Source of the DNA: Niveispirillum cyanobacteriorum
GTDB taxonomy: Bacteria > Pseudomonadota > Alphaproteobacteria > Azospirillales > Azospirillaceae
Length of the DNA: 64,000 bases
Assembly (NCBI RefSeq): GCF_002868735.1
Contig: NZ_CP025613.1
Coordinates: 930,001-994,000, forward strand
Reading direction: 5' to 3'
The position numbers were made by a program, and so were the translations under genes. Below are positions 43,768-52,024 of this stretch, piece after piece. The stretch's first letter is position 1, and the number at the start of each line of letters is the position of its first letter. Below the pieces are notes generated by a model. It searched no databases. It worked only from the letters and a program-made list of their open reading frames with translations, and had not been told where the DNA came from.

Positions 43768-44562
43768 ATGCGCGAATTGCTCTATGCACTGCCCGCCCCG
43801 CTGATCGCCCTGCTTCTGCTGGCCTCGCTGGCCAGCATCACCTGGGCCGGGTTGCGCCTGGGCCGGCGGCGGGCCGGCACGGGGGCCGAGGCCTATTGCG
43901 CCCATGTATCGGCTGCGCAGGGCTCCCTGCTGGGGCTGCTGGCCCTGCTGATGGGTTTCACCTTCTCCATGTCATTGCAGCGCTATGACGCGCGGTCGCA
44001 GGCACTGGTGGAGGAGGCGAACGCTATCGGCACCACCTGGCTGCGCGCCGGACTGCTGCCCGAACCTGTGGCCGCGCAAACCAAGGCGCTGCTGCGCGAT
44101 TACACCCATCTGCGGGTGGAGGCGGGTTCGATCAGCCTGGACCAGGCGGGCGACCGCGCCGCCGTCAACGCCCGTGCCATCGCGGTGCAGGATCAGCTCT
44201 GGCAACAGGCCCGGCAAACGGCGGAACTGGACAAAAGCCCCGTGACCAGCGGGCTTTATATTCAGGCCCTGAACGGCATGATCGATGCTTTCGGCGCGCG
44301 TGATGCACTGCTGGCCCGGCATGTGCCGGAACTGGTGCTGCTGCTGCTTTACGGTACCATCCTGCTTACTGGTGCCGTGACGGGCTACACCTGTGGCCTG
44401 AATGGCCACCGCCCGTCGACTGTGGCGCACCTGTTCGGCCTGCTGATCGTGCTGGTGGCCATGATCATCATTGATGTTGACCGACCGCGCCGGGGCTTCA
44501 TCACGGTCGATCCCACCCCCATGTTGACCTTGAAGGACAGCATCGACGCGGCGTTGAAATGA
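43768..44562 (+). CDS. Bestrophin-like (DUF4239) membrane protein
   Basis: 264 residues from the ATG at 43768; an ATG 13 codons upstream (43729) is also possible. Two N-terminal helices (ALLLLASLASITWAGL, LLGLLALLMGFTFSMSL) flank a short loop, then a helical middle (residues ~70-185) and two C-terminal helices (LVLLLLYGTILLTGAVTG, LFGLLIVLVAMIIIDVDRP), the layout of DUF4239 proteins that include RYDARSQALVEEANAIG. Possibly an anion channel-like protein; physiological role unknown. Confidence 0.72.
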   Translation: MRELLYALPAPLIALLLLASLASITWAGLRLGRRRAGTGAEAYCAHVSAAQGSLLGLLALLMGFTFSMSLQRYDARSQALVEEANAIGTTWLRAGLLPEPVAAQTKALLRDYTHLRVEAGSISLDQAGDRAAVNARAIAVQDQLWQQARQTAELDKSPVTSGLYIQALNGMIDAFGARDALLARHVPELVLLLLYGTILLTGAVTGYTCGLNGHRPSTVAHLFGLLIVLVAMIIIDVDRPRRGFITVDPTPMLTLKDSIDAALK

Positions 44563-44622
44563 TTGCCACCCACCCCGCCCCTCATGCATGGTCGCGCGCA
44601 ACGATGACCTGGGAAGGATGCG

Positions 44623-45060
44623 ATGTTGGATAAGCTGTTGCGCGGCGTGACGCTGACGGATCTGGAAGCGGCCCTGGAACAGTTGGGCCTGCCCGCCACC
44701 CAGGATCTGACCCCCGCCGGCGCCCCCGTCCTGCGTTCCGCCATTGGCGGCCTGACCTTCAATGTCCGCCCCGGTGCGCAGATTGATCCAGAGGGCCCGC
44801 GCTTCGGCGACTTCAACTTCAACCTGATGTTCCAGGTGCAGGACAGTTTCGATGCCGCCATCCTGAACCAGTGGAACCGGCACAAGCGCTTTGCCCGCTT
44901 CTCGCTACGCGACGATTTCCTGGTGCTGGAGATGGACAATCTGGCCGTCGGCATCACGGGCGATCAAATCCTGGCCAGCCTCGAACTCTGGGGCCGGCTG
45001 GTGGTAGAGGCACTGAACTTCCTGCGCACCGCGCACGGGGCAGAGGCCGGGCACTCGTAA
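44623..45060 (+). CDS. YbjN-domain protein
   Basis: 145 residues starting after GGGAAGGATGCG. The core FNFNLMFQVQDSFDAAILNQ and WNRHKRFARFSLRDDFLVLE, then a C-terminal helix ILASLELWGRLVVEAL, match the YbjN (putative bacterial sensory transduction) family, which resembles a type III secretion chaperone fold. Soluble, role unknown. Convergent with the PccR/ScfR-type regulator gene. Confidence 0.78.
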   Translation: MLDKLLRGVTLTDLEAALEQLGLPATQDLTPAGAPVLRSAIGGLTFNVRPGAQIDPEGPRFGDFNFNLMFQVQDSFDAAILNQWNRHKRFARFSLRDDFLVLEMDNLAVGITGDQILASLELWGRLVVEALNFLRTAHGAEAGHS

Positions 45061-45072
45061 CCGGTCACACCC

Positions 45073-46494
45073 TTAACTGACCGAGTACGGCACCACCCGT
45101 CTTTCATGCGCATCCACGCGCAGGGCCTTGCCGATGGGCGGGAAGGCGCGGTGGCGGCAATCCTCGCGGTCACAGACCTTGCAATTGGACCCGATCGGCA
45201 CCGCCGCATCGACATTGCGCAGGTCTAAGCCGGCGGAATAAACCAACTGGTCGGCATAGGCGATCTCACAGCCCAGCCCCACCGCCGCCTCACGCGGCCT
45301 TGAGAGATAAGAGTTGCCCTTCGCCACCACGGTCCGTGCGATGCACAGATATGTGGCCCCGTCCGGCATGCGCGCCTGCTGCACCAGGATGCGCCCCGGC
45401 TGGGCAAAGGCCTGGTGCACATTCCACAGCGGGCAGGCCCCGCCGAACCGCGCGAACTGGAACCGCGTGGCGCTGGACCGTTTGGCGATATTGCCCGCCA
45501 TGTCCACCTTCACGAAATAGAAGGGCACGCCCGGCATGCCCGGCCGCTGCATGGTGGACAGGCGGTGACAGACCTGTTCGAAGCTGACATTAAAATGCGC
45601 CGACAGCCGGTCAATGTCATAGCGCATGCGCTGCGCCTCGGTCAGAAAGCGCTTATAGGGCAGGATCAAAGCGCCCGCGAAATAGTTCGCCAGGCCCACG
45701 CGCAGGATCGACCGCGCCTCGATACTGGACAGGCCGGCATCGGCCACCAGCCGCTCGATCTCGACCCCGTAATCCAGCAGGGCGATCTGATGCGCGGCGA
45801 AAAACGTCCGACTCTCGCGCGGCGTACCTTCCGAGACCAGCAGTTCCTTATCGTCCGGATCGTACCGCCACAGCACATCATGGCGCGCGAGCATGGGCGA
45901 CACCCGGATGGTCACCCCATGCCGGTCGGCCAGATGCTGGGCCAGATGCTCCAACAGCCGGTCCTTGGAGAAATGCCCGCCCTCGAACAAATCCTCGGCC
46001 GCATGGTCCAGCGTTTCAAAATGGTTGCGCTGCGCCTGCACGAAGTCGCGCACTTCGTCATAGGGGAAGGCCGCCGGACCGGCCACGGCATCCCCGCCCC
46101 CGACCTTGTCGACCAGCGCCTTATATTCCTCGTCCAGCCCCTGATAGGCGCGGTACAGCTTCAGCAGCGATCCCATGATGGCGGGGGCGGCCCGCACCGC
46201 GTCGCGGATGCCGGCAAACGTGACCGACGCATCCCCGAACAGGGGATCGCCCAGCACCTCGCGCAGTTCCGACGCCAGCCTTGTATCGCTGTCATCGGCG
46301 AAATGGCTGGGCTCCACCTGAAAGAAGGTGGACAGGCGGATGACGGCGGCGGCGGACAGGGGCCGCTGATTATTCTCGATCTGGTTCAGATAGGAGGTGG
46401 ACAGCCCCACCTCGGTCGCCAGTTGCGCCTGGCTGATACCGCGCGTCTCCCGCAGGCGGCGGATGCGTTCACCGGCATAGATTTTGGCGGTCAT
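45073..46494 (-). CDS. Short-chain acyl-CoA-responsive regulator, XRE/PccR (ScfR) family
   Basis: 473 residues: an N-terminal XRE HTH (RIRRLRETRGISQAQLATEV, then GLSTSYLNQIENNQRPL), a central IrrE-like peptidase-fold domain (residues ~165-290) without a complete HExxH, and a C-terminal DUF2083-like domain with a Cys cluster (SNCKVCDREDCRHRAF). PccR of Rhodobacter and RamB-type relatives sense acyl-CoA and control propionate or acetate assimilation, binding TTTGCAAA-type sites. A matching array lies before pccB at 51889-51980, 5.4 kb away. Activation of pcc genes by this protein is my inference. Confidence 0.87.
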   Translation of the reverse strand: MTAKIYAGERIRRLRETRGISQAQLATEVGLSTSYLNQIENNQRPLSAAAVIRLSTFFQVEPSHFADDSDTRLASELREVLGDPLFGDASVTFAGIRDAVRAAPAIMGSLLKLYRAYQGLDEEYKALVDKVGGGDAVAGPAAFPYDEVRDFVQAQRNHFETLDHAAEDLFEGGHFSKDRLLEHLAQHLADRHGVTIRVSPMLARHDVLWRYDPDDKELLVSEGTPRESRTFFAAHQIALLDYGVEIERLVADAGLSSIEARSILRVGLANYFAGALILPYKRFLTEAQRMRYDIDRLSAHFNVSFEQVCHRLSTMQRPGMPGVPFYFVKVDMAGNIAKRSSATRFQFARFGGACPLWNVHQAFAQPGRILVQQARMPDGATYLCIARTVVAKGNSYLSRPREAAVGLGCEIAYADQLVYSAGLDLRNVDAAVPIGSNCKVCDREDCRHRAFPPIGKALRVDAHERRVVPYSVS

Positions 46495-46598
46495 GCTGCG
46501 GCGCTCTCCGTTCCCCGTACGCGTCCCTGTCGGGCGGGGATGTTACCCGGTCTCGGGCAGAGCGCCATAGCGTTTCACGCGGACAGGACCACAGCGTT

Positions 46599-47030
46599 TC
46601 ACGCTGGCAGCGTCACACGCCCCCGCGTGATCATCTCCCCCACCGTATGCACGCCCAGCTTTGCCCGGGCCCGTTCGCGGTGTTTTTGAACCGTCAGGGG
46701 GCTGATCTTCAACAGCCGGGCGATCTCCTTGCTGGTACAGCCCGACACGATATGCCGCACCACTTCCGCCTCGCGCGGGCGCAGCTGGTCCCAGGACAGG
46801 GGCGCCGGCTCCACCGGGGCCTGATCCACTTCCACCGACGGGCTGTTTCCCCCGGCAAAGGCGATCAGCTGCGCCGTGGACCGCAGCCCTGCCTTTTGCA
46901 TGATGGAGGAGCGATGCTTGCGGATGGTCAGTTCGGAAACGCCCAGCTGTGCGGCGATCTCGCCATTCTTCAGCCCACGCCCGGTCAGGGCCAGAACCTG
47001 GCGTTCACGGGGGGTCAGCATCGGTGACAT
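46599..47030 (-). CDS. Regulator made of two tandem LuxR-type HTH domains
   Basis: 143 residues from the ATG at 47030. It consists of two complete LuxR/GerE HTH domains: residues ~4-58 (LTPRERQVLALTGRGLKNGE, LGVSELTIRKHRSSIMQKAG) and ~80-138 (LRPREAEVVRHIVSGCTSKE, LKISPLTVQKHRERARAKLG), joined by a ~20-residue acidic/Pro linker. There is no receiver, autoinducer or sensor domain. LuxR-family proteins normally have one HTH after a sensory domain; this layout would let one chain occupy two half-sites. TTCGGAAG-like repeats lie in its own promoter region. Target genes unknown; it sits between the PccR/ScfR gene and the STAND locus. Confidence 0.82.
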   Translation of the reverse strand: MSPMLTPRERQVLALTGRGLKNGEIAAQLGVSELTIRKHRSSIMQKAGLRSTAQLIAFAGGNSPSVEVDQAPVEPAPLSWDQLRPREAEVVRHIVSGCTSKEIARLLKISPLTVQKHRERARAKLGVHTVGEMITRGRVTLPA

Positions 47031-47077
47031 GGCGGAAAATCCCTGGCTGGTTGGCGATGACCAGACCCTGCCAGGGA

Positions 47078-47148
47078 TCGGAAGAATTCTCTCTTCTGTT
47101 ATCCTTCCGAAATACAATGCATTGATTTTATTGACTTCTCTTCGGAAG
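47078..47148. promoter_or_regulatory. Three TTCGGAAG-type sites upstream of the tandem-HTH gene
   Basis: TCGGAAG at 47078-47084, CTTCCGAA (inverse) at 47104-47111 and TTCGGAAG at 47141-47148. The second and third form an 8-bp inverted repeat. All lie 48-118 bp upstream of the start codon at 47030. Candidate autoregulatory sites. Confidence 0.4.
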
Positions 47149-47247
47149 AAAACAGGAAGCCAGCCAGAATGAGAAAGGGGGGCGGACTGGGGCCACTCAG
47201 CCACAAATCCGCCCCCCTGACATCGGGATCGCCGTTACAGCAACCCG

Positions 47248-47694
47248 TCAGACAATGCTGCCATCATTCACCACTTCCGGGTCGGAGCTGTAAACCACCT
47301 TACTGCCCGCCGAAATCAGGGATGCCTGCGTCTCCGGGTCCTCGACCAGGAAGAACAGAGTGATGTTGCCGACCGCCTGCTTGTCCTGATTCTGCTGGCC
47401 ATCGGAAATCGTGACCTCGTTATCGCTGACGCTAACGATTTTAAGATCTTTAAGGATCTTGGTCCCCTCCACCGCCGGCGTCACATTCACACCGGTGAAA
47501 ATGAAATCGATCTGTGTGGTCGGGTCCTTCGTGAAGACGATCTTCGTGATGTTCGCCCCCGCCATGATCACATCATTGGCCGAAACATTCTTCTCATAGA
47601 CCAGGGTCGGCTGCGGAACCCCACCGCCCGTTCCCTGCATTTCACACGCCACCGGAATGGTCAGAACATGGTTAACGACGTCGGTGCTGCTCAT
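47248..47694 (-). CDS. Small beta-rich protein coupled to the STAND gene (DP-EP-like)
   Basis: 148 residues without signal peptide; acidic, beta-rich: VLTIPVACEMQGTGGGVPQP, ITKIVFTKDPTTQIDFIFTG, VSDNEVTISDGQQNQDKQAV and FFLVEDPETQASLISAGSKV ending VVYSSDPEVVNDGSIV. The DPE repeats recall proteins annotated as DP-EP family, a group of unknown function; I am not certain of membership. Its ATG overlaps the stop of the giant STAND protein gene (ATGA), so expression is coupled. Possibly a substrate or structural product of the locus, like the AidA/PixA-type protein on the other side. Confidence 0.55.
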   Translation of the reverse strand: MSSTDVVNHVLTIPVACEMQGTGGGVPQPTLVYEKNVSANDVIMAGANITKIVFTKDPTTQIDFIFTGVNVTPAVEGTKILKDLKIVSVSDNEVTISDGQQNQDKQAVGNITLFFLVEDPETQASLISAGSKVVYSSDPEVVNDGSIV

Positions 47695-50600
47695 TTTACG
47701 TCTCCTTGTTTGAGGGTTGAACTGATCGCGCGTTGATAATGGGCATCGGCATAACCGATCTTTTCCAACGTGCTCATGCCTCCCACGGCAGCGGAAAGGG
47801 TGCCGGCACAGACATTGGCGCGGACCCAGGGATCGAGGATCTTGTAATCGCGCGTGGTTGCCGCCACCGGCCCCAGGAGCCTGACCGCCTCCCCGCAGAA
47901 GGCGGCGACGGTCTCGCCATTGCGCCGTGCCCGTTCAACAGCGGCCTGAACCAGCAGGATGTTGGCGGTCAGAACCGCCCGACTGGCATCCTGTGGACCC
48001 TCACGGATAATCGCTTCGGCCTTGGCGACACTGGCCGCCGCCGCCTTTACGTCGCCGGTCAGCAGCAGCATTTCCGCCCGGTTGGCCAAGGCTTGCCCCA
48101 TCAGGCGGCGGACATAGCCATCGGTCGGCTTGGCGGCCAATGCCTGCTCCAGCCAGACCAGGGCACCGGACAGCTTGGCCGACGCCCCCGTGAGGTCATT
48201 GGCCAACAGATGGAACCGCGCGCCCAGCACGTCATTCTCTGTCTTCTGCCGCTGCCAAAGGCTGTTTTCCGGCTCCTTGTTCAGCAGATAGCCGATCAGG
48301 TCGGACGACATCTGCAAGGAGGCCAGGGCCGCCTCGGTCTTGCCGCGCGCCGCCAGCAGGATGGCTTCCAGCTTATAGGCGAGCGCCAGCCGGTTGGACC
48401 ATTCAAGCGCATCCGGTTCCGCCTTGCGCAGGCCCTCCAGCATGTCCTTCTGCTGGCCATACAGCATAACGGCATCGTCCAGGCGGCCATCCTGTGCGCG
48501 GGCATTGGCCAGCCAGGACAGGCCATTGGCCATGCTGACGGCCAGGGCGCGGTCATCCGGGCGTTTGTCCATCACCGCGCGCTTCAACCGGTTGGACTCC
48601 TCAAAATCCTGGGCGGCCTCGCTGACCTGATCCCGGCGCAGTCGCAGACTGCCCAGGCTGGCCAGGGCATAGGACAGTTCCAGGCTGGCATCCTCGTCCT
48701 GGGCGTTCAGCGCCACCATGCTGCGGGCCAGATCGCGATAGCGGATGAAGTGCTTTTCCGCCTCGTCCAGATTGCGGCGGTCCAGCGCGATCTGCCCGAA
48801 CCAGAAGGCCACGGCCCCCGCCGTCTTCAGCAACGGCCCATCCACCGGCCCCTCGGCCAGATTGACCCGCAGCAATGTTTCCGCCCGGCCCAGCGCCGTC
48901 AGGGCCGCATCGACATTGCCGCGTGACCGGTTCACGTCTGCCAGCGTCAAAAGCGCCTTGGCTTGGCGCAGACGCAGCGGCCCCGGCACCCGGCCCGCAT
49001 CCTCCTCCGTCAGATAGGCAAGGGCCTTCTCCGCCACCCCGCCCAGAAGATCAAGCCGGGCCAGCGGCTGCAATTTCTGGGTCAGGTCGCCCAGCATGAA
49101 ATCGACCAGCCCTTCCGCCTCCTGCCGGCGTTGTGCTGCCAGTGCCTCTGCCTGCCGGGCCTGATAGCCCTGGGCCAGGGCCATCATGGCAATCACGGCA
49201 AAACCGACAACGGCGCCCAGGCGCAGACGGTCGGCCCGCCGCGCCTGCCGGGCCGACGCCGTGATCAGTGCCGATATATCCGGCGACAGCGGCACGGCCC
49301 GCGTCTTTAGCAACTCGCGCGCCTCTTCCAACGGGCGGCCCTGGCGCAGCAGGCGGTCTGTCCGGCGCCCCTCTGCGATCCATTGTTGCGCTTCGGCCTC
49401 CAGCCGCGCCCGGATGCGCAAGGACTGGCGGTGTTCAGCGATCCAGGCGACCGCACGCGGCCATTGCCGCAACAGCGCCTCATGCGCAACGCCGAACACA
49501 GGCTCCCGCCCATGGGAAAGGCTGACGAACAACCGCTGATCGACAAAATTCGTGACCAGTTGCCGTTCTTCCGTCGTGGCCAGAACGGACCAGGGCGCGC
49601 GCAGGCTGCGGGCATTGCCATCGGCCCCGCCCGCCGCCACAATCAGGGAGAAGATGCGGGGAAGGGCCGCCTGTGCCTGCGGCGGCAATGCTTCCAGGAT
49701 GGCTTCCGCCCGCCTTCCAATGGCCCCGTCAATGCCGCCCAGCCTGCGATACGCCTCGATGGTCAGCTCGCGCGTCGGGCTGCGCTGAAGATAAAGCTGT
49801 TGCAGCGTATATTGCAGAAGCGGCAATGCATCGGTGTTGTTGGCAACTCCCTCGCACAGCAGATCATCCAGGTGTTCGTTGCTGTTCAGATCGATACCGA
49901 AACTGAGGCCGGCCATCTCGGCCGGCCGGCGGATCATCTGGGCAATCTCGGCGCGGGTCGGCGGCTCCAGATCGAAATGCGCGCCCGTCTCCTTCCCCGC
50001 CATCAACAGGGGTTCGCGCGCCAGATCGGGGTAGAAATCGTTGCGGCAGGCGCCGATCACGGCAAACGGCCCCAAACGGGCCAGTCGATCCAGCGCCGTC
50101 AGGAACTGCGCGCGCTGCAGAATTCCGGCCATGGGCGTGTTGAACAGAGCCTCCATCCGGTCAATGAACAGGATGAAGCGTGCGGGATTGCGGCCCGGCT
50201 CGTCCGGATGGCGGGCGCCGGGCGGCAGGCTTTCCACCTCGCCGGTCAGGGCCGTGCCGATACTCTCGGCGCTATGGCCCGCAAACAACGGCTCGCCATC
50301 ACGCTCCAGATCCAGCAGCGCGCCCCCCAGCGCCGTGGGCAGCGGCAGGTTGGCGACATCACCTAAATCCAGGCTGGCAATACCTTCCACCCGGAATCCA
50401 CCGCTACCGGCCATCAGGGCCGGCAGCAGCCCCGCCTGGATCAGGGAGGTCTTGCCACTGCCGCTGGGGCCTAGAACCAGAACGAAGGGCCGCCCCGCCG
50501 CCAGCCGCCCCGCCATCGCCGCGCAAAGCCGCGTGACGGCGGTTTCCCGCCCGAAAAACACATCGGCATGGGCCGCGTCAAACGGGTCCAACCCGATATA

Positions 50601-50975
50601 GGGCGACGCCCGCGTCCAGGTTTCCTCCACCGCGCCTGCCCCATATCCTGGCGGGAACGTGACCGGGGCCAGGGTGCGATAGCCGCGTTTGCGGATATTC
50701 TCGATATAGACGGGGTCGGCGGGACTGTCGCGCAGGGCACGACGCAGCTGGGCGATGGCCTTATGGACCTGATTTTCGCCCACCACCACACCGTCCCAGC
50801 ACAGATGCAGCAGGTCATCGGCACTCAAAATCGTGCCGGCCCTGTGACACAGCGCCGACAGCACATCCATGGCGCGGGGTTCAATCTGTGCTTCGGCGGC
50901 TTCCGTGATATGGCGGATACGGCACATCCTCGCATCCACCTGCCAATCGCCAAACTTGAAGCTGCTGCTTTTCAA
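47691..50975 (-). CDS. Winged-helix / STAND NTPase / TPR membrane-linked regulator
   Basis: 1094 residues. Residues ~5-105: OmpR/CadC-type winged helix (WDGVVVGENQVHKAIAQLRR, YIENIRKRGYRTL). Residues ~130-520: nSTAND1-type NTPase with FFGRETAVTRL, Walker A LGPSGSGKTSLIQAG and hhhhD Walker B FILFIDRMEALF, and a GVAHEALLRQWPRAVAWI segment. Residues ~600-620: single TM helix (LGAVVGFAVIAMMALAQGY). Residues ~640-1090: TPR-like helical repeats. STAND proteins act as signal-gated switches; the wHTH suggests transcription control. It is followed by a coupled small gene and faces an AidA/PixA-like gene across a 424-bp promoter region. Confidence 0.85.
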   Translation of the reverse strand: MKSSSFKFGDWQVDARMCRIRHITEAAEAQIEPRAMDVLSALCHRAGTILSADDLLHLCWDGVVVGENQVHKAIAQLRRALRDSPADPVYIENIRKRGYRTLAPVTFPPGYGAGAVEETWTRASPYIGLDPFDAAHADVFFGRETAVTRLCAAMAGRLAAGRPFVLVLGPSGSGKTSLIQAGLLPALMAGSGGFRVEGIASLDLGDVANLPLPTALGGALLDLERDGEPLFAGHSAESIGTALTGEVESLPPGARHPDEPGRNPARFILFIDRMEALFNTPMAGILQRAQFLTALDRLARLGPFAVIGACRNDFYPDLAREPLLMAGKETGAHFDLEPPTRAEIAQMIRRPAEMAGLSFGIDLNSNEHLDDLLCEGVANNTDALPLLQYTLQQLYLQRSPTRELTIEAYRRLGGIDGAIGRRAEAILEALPPQAQAALPRIFSLIVAAGGADGNARSLRAPWSVLATTEERQLVTNFVDQRLFVSLSHGREPVFGVAHEALLRQWPRAVAWIAEHRQSLRIRARLEAEAQQWIAEGRRTDRLLRQGRPLEEARELLKTRAVPLSPDISALITASARQARRADRLRLGAVVGFAVIAMMALAQGYQARQAEALAAQRRQEAEGLVDFMLGDLTQKLQPLARLDLLGGVAEKALAYLTEEDAGRVPGPLRLRQAKALLTLADVNRSRGNVDAALTALGRAETLLRVNLAEGPVDGPLLKTAGAVAFWFGQIALDRRNLDEAEKHFIRYRDLARSMVALNAQDEDASLELSYALASLGSLRLRRDQVSEAAQDFEESNRLKRAVMDKRPDDRALAVSMANGLSWLANARAQDGRLDDAVMLYGQQKDMLEGLRKAEPDALEWSNRLALAYKLEAILLAARGKTEAALASLQMSSDLIGYLLNKEPENSLWQRQKTENDVLGARFHLLANDLTGASAKLSGALVWLEQALAAKPTDGYVRRLMGQALANRAEMLLLTGDVKAAAASVAKAEAIIREGPQDASRAVLTANILLVQAAVERARRNGETVAAFCGEAVRLLGPVAATTRDYKILDPWVRANVCAGTLSAAVGGMSTLEKIGYADAHYQRAISSTLKQGDVK

Positions 50976-51399
50976 GGGAGATCCTTTGCCGTCAGGGGAC
51001 AGGCATTAAAATTATTATTAGCCATATAACAATTAGACGGGCCAGACCTGCGAATGCCACTGTTTTGAATGCCTTTGTAAAGTGATGCCCGCGGCAGGCC
51101 GTGCAAGCACATCTCCACCCGCTCTCCCTTGAATAGATTTAGGCATAGAGCCGTGTATAGGGGCCACGCTATGCGCTTCGTTGCGTACCGCTGAAAGAAA
51201 TTCGGCTCATATGCGGGGCGGGGCGGACCCAACGATTATTTCATTAAAATAGAATACATTAATATTGATACGCGATTAAGAGCATATAGTCATATGACTA
51301 GCGGCGCTATAAGTCAAACCGCACCCCACGAGGTGCTCGCCGGCGCTTCGCCTTGAACCGCCAAGACAAAATCAACAATTTCCAAATGGAGCATGGGCT
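50976..51399. promoter_or_regulatory. Long AT-rich divergent intergenic region
   Basis: 424 bp between the STAND regulator (minus) and the AidA/PixA-like gene (plus). I see no protein gene. The stretch ~51238-51300 is AT-rich and ends with the 14-bp palindrome described separately. Probably contains the promoters for both directions; unusually long for this compact genome. Confidence 0.5.
51287..51300. promoter_or_regulatory. 14-bp perfect palindrome, putative operator
   Basis: TAGTCATATGACTA reads the same on both strands. It lies 100 bp upstream of the AidA/PixA-like start and 312 bp from the STAND start. Likely operator for the winged-helix protein or another dimeric regulator. Confidence 0.45.
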
Positions 51400-51786
51400 A
51401 TGTCTCAGCAGAATGTGAACGTCATCTGCGTGTTCGATACCGAAACGACGCAGGAAAACGGCCCCGGTGTTGGCGCCACCGTCTATATGATCAGCGACCA
51501 GGGTCCGGGCGCCGCCGGCCAGGGCACCAATGAGCTGACGGTCACTGTGAATGTCGGCGATACCATCACCTGGACTTTGGTGCCGCTGATCAGTTTCATG
51601 TCGGTTTCCTTCACCAGCTTTGTGCAGACGTCTGGCAGCGGCGTGCTGTCGACACGGCAGATTTCGTCGACCCAGTGGCAGGCCAACTGCCTGGGCAAGG
51701 GCCAGGTTACCTATCACTTCAACCTTCAGATCGCCAACGACACCAACACCTATAGCTGGGACCCGTTCATCACCATCAATCCCTGA
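51400..51786 (+). CDS. AidA/PixA-like inclusion-body family protein
   Basis: 128 residues, no signal peptide, start with GGAG site. [19 protein letters not shown] at the N-terminus, a YMISDQG then [19 protein letters not shown] core and the terminal [11 protein letters not shown] match AidA/PixA proteins (intracellular inclusion-body proteins of Photorhabdus/Xenorhabdus and quorum-regulated AidA of Burkholderia/Ralstonia). It is shorter than most members (about 170-180), missing the middle loop. A 16-bp-stem terminator follows. The neighbouring STAND regulator may control it. Confidence 0.68.
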   Translation: MSQQNVNVICVFDTETTQENGPGVGATVYMISDQGPGAAGQGTNELTVTVNVGDTITWTLVPLISFMSVSFTSFVQTSGSGVLSTRQISSTQWQANCLGKGQVTYHFNLQIANDTNTYSWDPFITINP

Positions 51787-51814
51787 TGAACTTTGCGGCA
51801 ACGCCGCACGCCGC

Positions 51815-51857
51815 AACCGCCACCCCTTTCGTCGGAAAGGGGTGGCGGTTTTGTTTT
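51815..51857 (+). terminator. Very strong intrinsic terminator of the AidA-like gene
   Basis: AACCGCCACCCCTTTC (51815-51830) pairs perfectly with GAAAGGGGTGGCGGTT (51835-51850), loop GTCG, followed by TTGTTTT. 16-bp stem plus U-tract. Confidence 0.95.
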
Positions 51858-51888
51858 GGGCCGTTGGGTCGTCCCCTCACAGGGGTGA

Positions 51889-51980
51889 TTTGCAAATTCG
51901 CAAAATTTGCAATTCCCCTCTTCGGCCTTCGCAAATCCACACCCATCCACGCCTTCCCCTGCTGCTTCATAATTCGCAAA
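51889..51980. promoter_or_regulatory. Cluster of TTTGCAAA-like sites upstream of pccB
   Basis: TTTGCAAA (51889-51896), TTCGCAAA (51897-51904), TTTGCAAT (51906-51913), TTCGCAAA (51928-51935) and TTCGCAAA (51973-51980). PccR-family regulators bind paired TTTGCAAA motifs in propionyl-CoA promoters; a member of that family is encoded at 45.1-46.5 kb. The array begins 136 bp before the pccB start. Confidence 0.7.
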
Positions 51981-52024
51981 CTCCGCCCAAACTCCCACGA
52001 ACCATTCTACGGGGCGGATTTCCC

